NCBI GenBank assembly: GCA_018267355.1
Contig: JAFDYP010000131.1
Coordinates: forward strand, 1 to 6,516
Source of the DNA: Bacteroidota bacterium
Lineage (GTDB): Bacteria; Bacteroidota; Bacteroidia; Chitinophagales; LD1
Length of the DNA stretch: 6,516 bases
Reading direction: 5' to 3'
Part shown: positions 5,325 through 6,516 of the stretch, piece by piece
How positions within the stretch are numbered: the stretch's first letter is position 1
Layout: each line of letters opens with the position of its first letter
Notes under the pieces: generated by a model
What the model saw: only the letters and a program-made list of their open reading frames with translations
Told to the model about the DNA's origin: nothing
The model's database searches: none
Made by a program: the position numbers and the translations under genes

Positions 5325-5332
5325 TAAAGATA
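5325..5332 (-). promoter_or_regulatory. Possible -7 element TATCTTTA (minus strand)
   Basis: Read on the minus strand, this matches TAnnTTTG at all but the last base and ends 18 bases before the ATG of the 107-residue protein. The gene needs its own promoter because the menB terminator precedes it. Confidence 0.3.
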
Positions 5333-5390
5333 AAACAATCTCCTTATTAATCCAGTAAACCTTCCATACAATTTCACCTATGTACTGCAG

Positions 5391-5423
5391 ACAAAAAAGG
5401 GAGTAAACTCGCGGCTACTCCCT
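5391..5423 (-). terminator. Intrinsic terminator of menB
   Basis: On the minus strand, AGGGAGTA (5423-5416) pairs perfectly with TACTCCCT (5405-5398) across a 10-base loop, and a run of T residues follows (TTTTTT, 5397-5392). It lies 30 bases downstream of the menB stop. This is a textbook rho-independent terminator that closes the menD-menB unit. Confidence 0.85.
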
Positions 5424-5452
5424 CTGTATATCGTGTATTAGTTTGCTGGTGC

Positions 5453-6274
5453 TTATGGAAACTTAGGAAACTTGCTCCAGTCCGGTTTGCGCTTTTCTAT
5501 AAAGGCATTCTTACCTTCTTTCGCCTCATCGCTGAGGTAGTAGAGCAGCGTAGCATTGCCTGCCAGCTCTTGTATGCCTGCCTGCCCGTCCAGTTCTGCA
5601 TTGAAGGATGACTTCAGCATACGGATAGAGAGCGGAGACTTCTCTTGTATTTTCTTGCACCATTGTACTGTCGTATCTTCCAGCACCTCCAGTGGCACTA
5701 CTTTATTCACCAGGCCCATATCGAGCGCGTCTTGCGCATTGTACTGATCACAGAGGAACCATATCTCACGAGCCTTCTTCTGACCCACGCAGCGGGCTAG
5801 GTATGAAGCACCAAAGCCGCCGTCAAAAGAACCCACCTTAGGACCTGTCTGGCCAAAAATGGCATTCTCTGAGGCGATAGAGAGGTCACATACTACATGA
5901 AGCACGTGGCCACCACCGATCGCGTAGCCATTCACCATCGCTATCACAGCCTTAGGGATCGAGCGTATCTGCTTTTGCAGGTCGAGTACATTCAGGCGTG
6001 GTACCTGGTCTTTACCTATATAGCCTCCATTGCCGCGCACATTCTGATCACCACCGGAGCAGAAGGCCATATCGCCCTCACCGGTGAGTATGATCACCTC
6101 TATCTCCATACTATCACGGCTGATATTCATCGCATCTATCATTTCCTTCACAGTAAGTGGCGTGAACGCATTGCGGTAGCGCGGGCGGTTGATCGTGATC
6201 TTGGCTATTCCTTCGAAGAATTCAAACCTGATCTCTTCGTATTCTTTGATGGTCTTCCATTCTCTGTTTGCCAT
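5453..6274 (-). CDS. menB: 1,4-dihydroxy-2-naphthoyl-CoA synthase MenB
   Basis: Cytoplasmic crotonase-fold enzyme of menaquinone (vitamin K2) synthesis. It closes the second ring of o-succinylbenzoyl-CoA to give 1,4-dihydroxy-2-naphthoyl-CoA. Its 273 residues match the usual length. Signatures: ITINRP (26-31), FCSGGDQ (71-77), the oxyanion-hole stretch GYAIGGGH (116-123), [13 protein letters not shown] (141-153), [12 protein letters not shown] (164-175) and the closing [13 protein letters not shown] (261-273). Gln142, Gly144 and Trp172 line up with Gln154, Gly156 and Trp184 of E. coli MenB, which hold bicarbonate; this marks a type I, bicarbonate-dependent enzyme. Tyr85, Asp151 and Tyr246 match the catalytic Tyr97, Asp163 and Tyr258. 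The start is the ATG of MANREW, with no Shine-Dalgarno sequence. menD ends 47 bases upstream with no terminator between, so the two are probably one operon. Confidence 0.95.
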   Translation of the reverse strand: MANREWKTIKEYEEIRFEFFEGIAKITINRPRYRNAFTPLTVKEMIDAMNISRDSMEIEVIILTGEGDMAFCSGGDQNVRGNGGYIGKDQVPRLNVLDLQKQIRSIPKAVIAMVNGYAIGGGHVLHVVCDLSIASENAIFGQTGPKVGSFDGGFGASYLARCVGQKKAREIWFLCDQYNAQDALDMGLVNKVVPLEVLEDTTVQWCKKIQEKSPLSIRMLKSSFNAELDGQAGIQELAGNATLLYYLSDEAKEGKNAFIEKRKPDWSKFPKFP

Positions 6275-6321
6275 GGGGCGGGTATTTAGTAGTTAGTATT
6301 AAGTAATAAGAAAATACAAGG

Positions 6322-6516
6322 TCAAATGTTCTCCGTCAAAAACCGAAAATAATCCTTGTACACTTTCTCGCTGACTGCGCCGTCTGTTTTGATCTCGAGG
6401 ATAGCCGGGCGTCCTTTTTGTGGTTTATAAAATTGGCCCAGCACAAACTCCAGATCATCGGCGCGGTCGCAAAAATAATAAGGTATCTGTTACATCTGGG
6501 CCAAATGTTTGGCACG
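6322..6516 (-). pseudogene. menD: menD 3' end with an in-frame stop codon (partial)
   Basis: The last 64 codons of a gene running in from beyond the right edge, read on the minus strand. The translation is RAKHLAQM, a stop (TAA at 6492-6490), then QIPYYFCDRADDLEF..., KGRPAILEIKTDG and YKDYFRFLTENI, ending in TGA (6324-6322). The pattern AKxLA, then a Pro-Ala-Ile-Leu-Glu-Ile strand, then KDYFxFL, fits the C-terminus of MenD (SEPHCHC synthase, a thiamine-diphosphate enzyme acting on isochorismate and 2-oxoglutarate). Position next to menB supports this. Both sides of the TAA fit in one frame, where a Tyr codon (TAT/TAC) would be natural, so a single base change explains it. If real, the protein loses 55 residues. 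No ATG follows the stop. A sequence error is the main alternative. Confidence 0.6.

Noticed and set aside
5340..5345. AAGGAG on the minus strand as a ribosome binding site for the 107-residue protein
   Set aside because: It lies 33 bases from the ATG, and no ATG, GTG or TTG at suitable distance continues into the frame.
5897..6289. Plus-strand open frame of 130 codons inside menB
   Set aside because: It is fully antisense to strongly conserved MenB sequence, with no recognisable product.

Overview
The window looks like ordinary chromosome from a member of the Bacteroidota, probably close to the Chitinophagaceae. Three things suggest this. The matches to the Bacteroidota promoter element TAnnTTTG sit just upstream of genes that lack a Shine-Dalgarno sequence. 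The transporter-like protein resembles DUF5690, which I know mainly from this phylum. The menaquinone genes fit its usual respiratory quinone. The family calls come from reading motifs, not from searches.

Layout, left to right. (1) 7-783 (+) encodes a CysQ-type 3'(2'),5'-bisphosphate nucleotidase. (2) 904-2876 (+) holds a two-gene unit separated by 2 bases: a phosphonatase-like HAD hydrolase and a 12-helix DUF5690/MFS-like membrane protein. Its first helix carries an RKPF motif reminiscent of organophosphate transporters. Together they suggest uptake and hydrolysis of a phosphonate or phosphate ester. (3) 2877-3376 is a 500-base non-coding stretch in which at least four different repeat- or hairpin-like elements lie end to end. 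(4) 3377-4006 (+) encodes an orphan protein that resembles small terminase subunits of phages, without other phage genes. (5) 4079-4450 (+) encodes a compact Smr-domain protein, apparently read from a leaderless or near-leaderless transcript. (6) 4531-4920 (+) encodes a small secreted protein of unknown function; two DnaA-box matches one helical turn apart lie directly against its promoter. (7) A strong hairpin terminator at 4943-4972 separates this rightward block from the leftward genes.

On the minus strand, reading leftwards, are the 3' end of menD (6516-6322), menB (6274-5453) with a clear terminator at 5391-5423, and a 107-residue protein of unknown function (5306-4983). menD and menB act in menaquinone synthesis: MenD makes SEPHCHC and MenB closes the naphthoquinone ring, with MenH, MenC and MenE acting between them. 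The visible menD segment has an in-frame TAA at 6490-6492, with menD-like sequence on both sides. It is either a real nonsense mutation or a sequence error.

I see no CRISPR array, tRNA, rRNA, complete mobile element or multi-gene defence system. The points most worth a second look are the menD stop, the DnaA-box pair, the repeat cluster beside the orphan terminase-like gene, and the hydrolase/transporter pair.
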